Below are positions 63,901 to 64,000 of a stretch of DNA of 64,000 bases, piece after piece. Position numbers and translations under genes: made by a program. This DNA comes from Aquitalea magnusonii. GTDB lineage: Bacteria; Pseudomonadota; Gammaproteobacteria; Burkholderiales; Chromobacteriaceae. The DNA is taken from positions 1-64,000 of the forward strand of contig NZ_QJKC01000002.1 of assembly GCF_003202035.1 (NCBI RefSeq), given 5' to 3'. Positions within the stretch are counted from its first letter, which is position 1, and each line of letters opens with the position of its first letter. Below the pieces are notes generated by a model that had not been told where the DNA came from, ran no database searches, and saw nothing but the letters and a program-made list of their open reading frames with translations.

Positions 63901-64000
63901 ATGCCCACCCTGACAACAGAAGACGGCAGCCTGCTACGCAATGGCCGCTACCGCAACGCCCAGCCACGCCGCGCGGGCGGGCTACGCGACACCCTGCGCA
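63901..64000 (+). CDS. start of a gene cut by the window edge
   Basis: ATG 63901 follows AAAGAGAAG. The visible 33 residues begin MPTLTTEDGSLLRNGRYRNA and are basic. The RNGRYRN stretch resembles the opening of some metallo-beta-lactamase-fold hydrolases, but the overlap is too short to assign. Same direction as the TetR/AKR pair, 43 bases later. Confidence 0.55.
   Translation, partial: MPTLTTEDGSLLRNGRYRNAQPRRAGGLRDTLR

Noticed and set aside
1-64000. CRISPR arrays, tRNA or rRNA genes, phage modules
   Set aside because: No regularly spaced repeats, cloverleaf or rRNA segments, and no phage structural or integrase genes were recognised by eye; a dedicated scan would be needed to exclude short tRNA genes completely.

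Overview
The window looks like about 64 kb of chromosome from a GC-rich betaproteobacterium. The rpsB-tsf-pyrH-frr-uppS-cdsA-dxr-rseP-bamA-skp-lpxD-fabZ-lpxA-lpxB-rnhB order and the overall protein character suggest the Neisseriales/Chromobacteriaceae (Chromobacterium, Aquitalea or Vogesella-like). This placement is inference; no rRNA or tRNA gene was seen.

Layout. (1) 1-4.1 kb is accessory DNA: the 5' end of an IS30-family transposase, a MarR regulator with a small membrane protein, two lipoprotein genes of lower GC, and three related copies of a structured repeat, the last next to a gene remnant. (2) 4.1-7 kb is an anaerobic (class III) ribonucleotide reductase operon. The glycyl-radical domain is a separate 61-residue gene, and the promoter has a perfect FNR box and two tandem NrdR-like boxes. 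(3) 7-11.5 kb is a polyamine-type ABC importer. (4) 11.6-14.9 kb is a LysM/FecR exported protein paired with a CHASE2-GGDEF diguanylate cyclase. (5) 14.9-17.3 kb is mobB-moeA-ferredoxin plus a small conserved-looking gene. (6) 17.4-21.2 kb is a polar amino-acid ABC transporter (two permeases and an ATPase, no binding protein) with an AstE/AspA-like hydrolase, behind HutC/GntR-like palindromes and a 31-codon leader ORF. (7) 21.3-36 kb is the long minus-strand housekeeping block for translation, UMP kinase, isoprenoid and phospholipid precursors, outer-membrane assembly and lipid A.

(8) 36-51 kb holds metabolic and repair genes: nitronate monooxygenase, an MFS transporter, a Kef-type antiporter, a GCS2-type ligase, NudC, PncC, Pgi, oligoribonuclease, an M48 protease, PhhB, RsgA, PhaB, free-methionine-sulfoxide reductase and a KfrA-like coiled-coil protein. 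(9) 50.6-54.6 kb is a second accessory patch: a response regulator with an unassigned output region, a decayed PfkB sugar kinase, and an AT-rich phosphoethanolamine-transferase-like gene. (10) 54.6-62 kb is an RND efflux operon (adaptor, pump, outer-membrane channel and a 60-residue exported peptide) behind a LysR gene. (11) 62.2 kb to the end is a TetR regulator and an aldo/keto-reductase-fold protein with a degenerate active site, both next to matching palindromes, then the start of a gene cut by the window edge.

Most genes are tightly packed with short overlaps, and many transcription units end in clear hairpin plus T-run terminators. The points most worth a second look are the split class III reductase and its promoter, the hairpin repeat family around the lipoproteins, the HutC-like operators with the leader ORF, the degenerate aldo/keto reductase, and the AT-rich 53-54.5 kb insert beside a dead sugar kinase.
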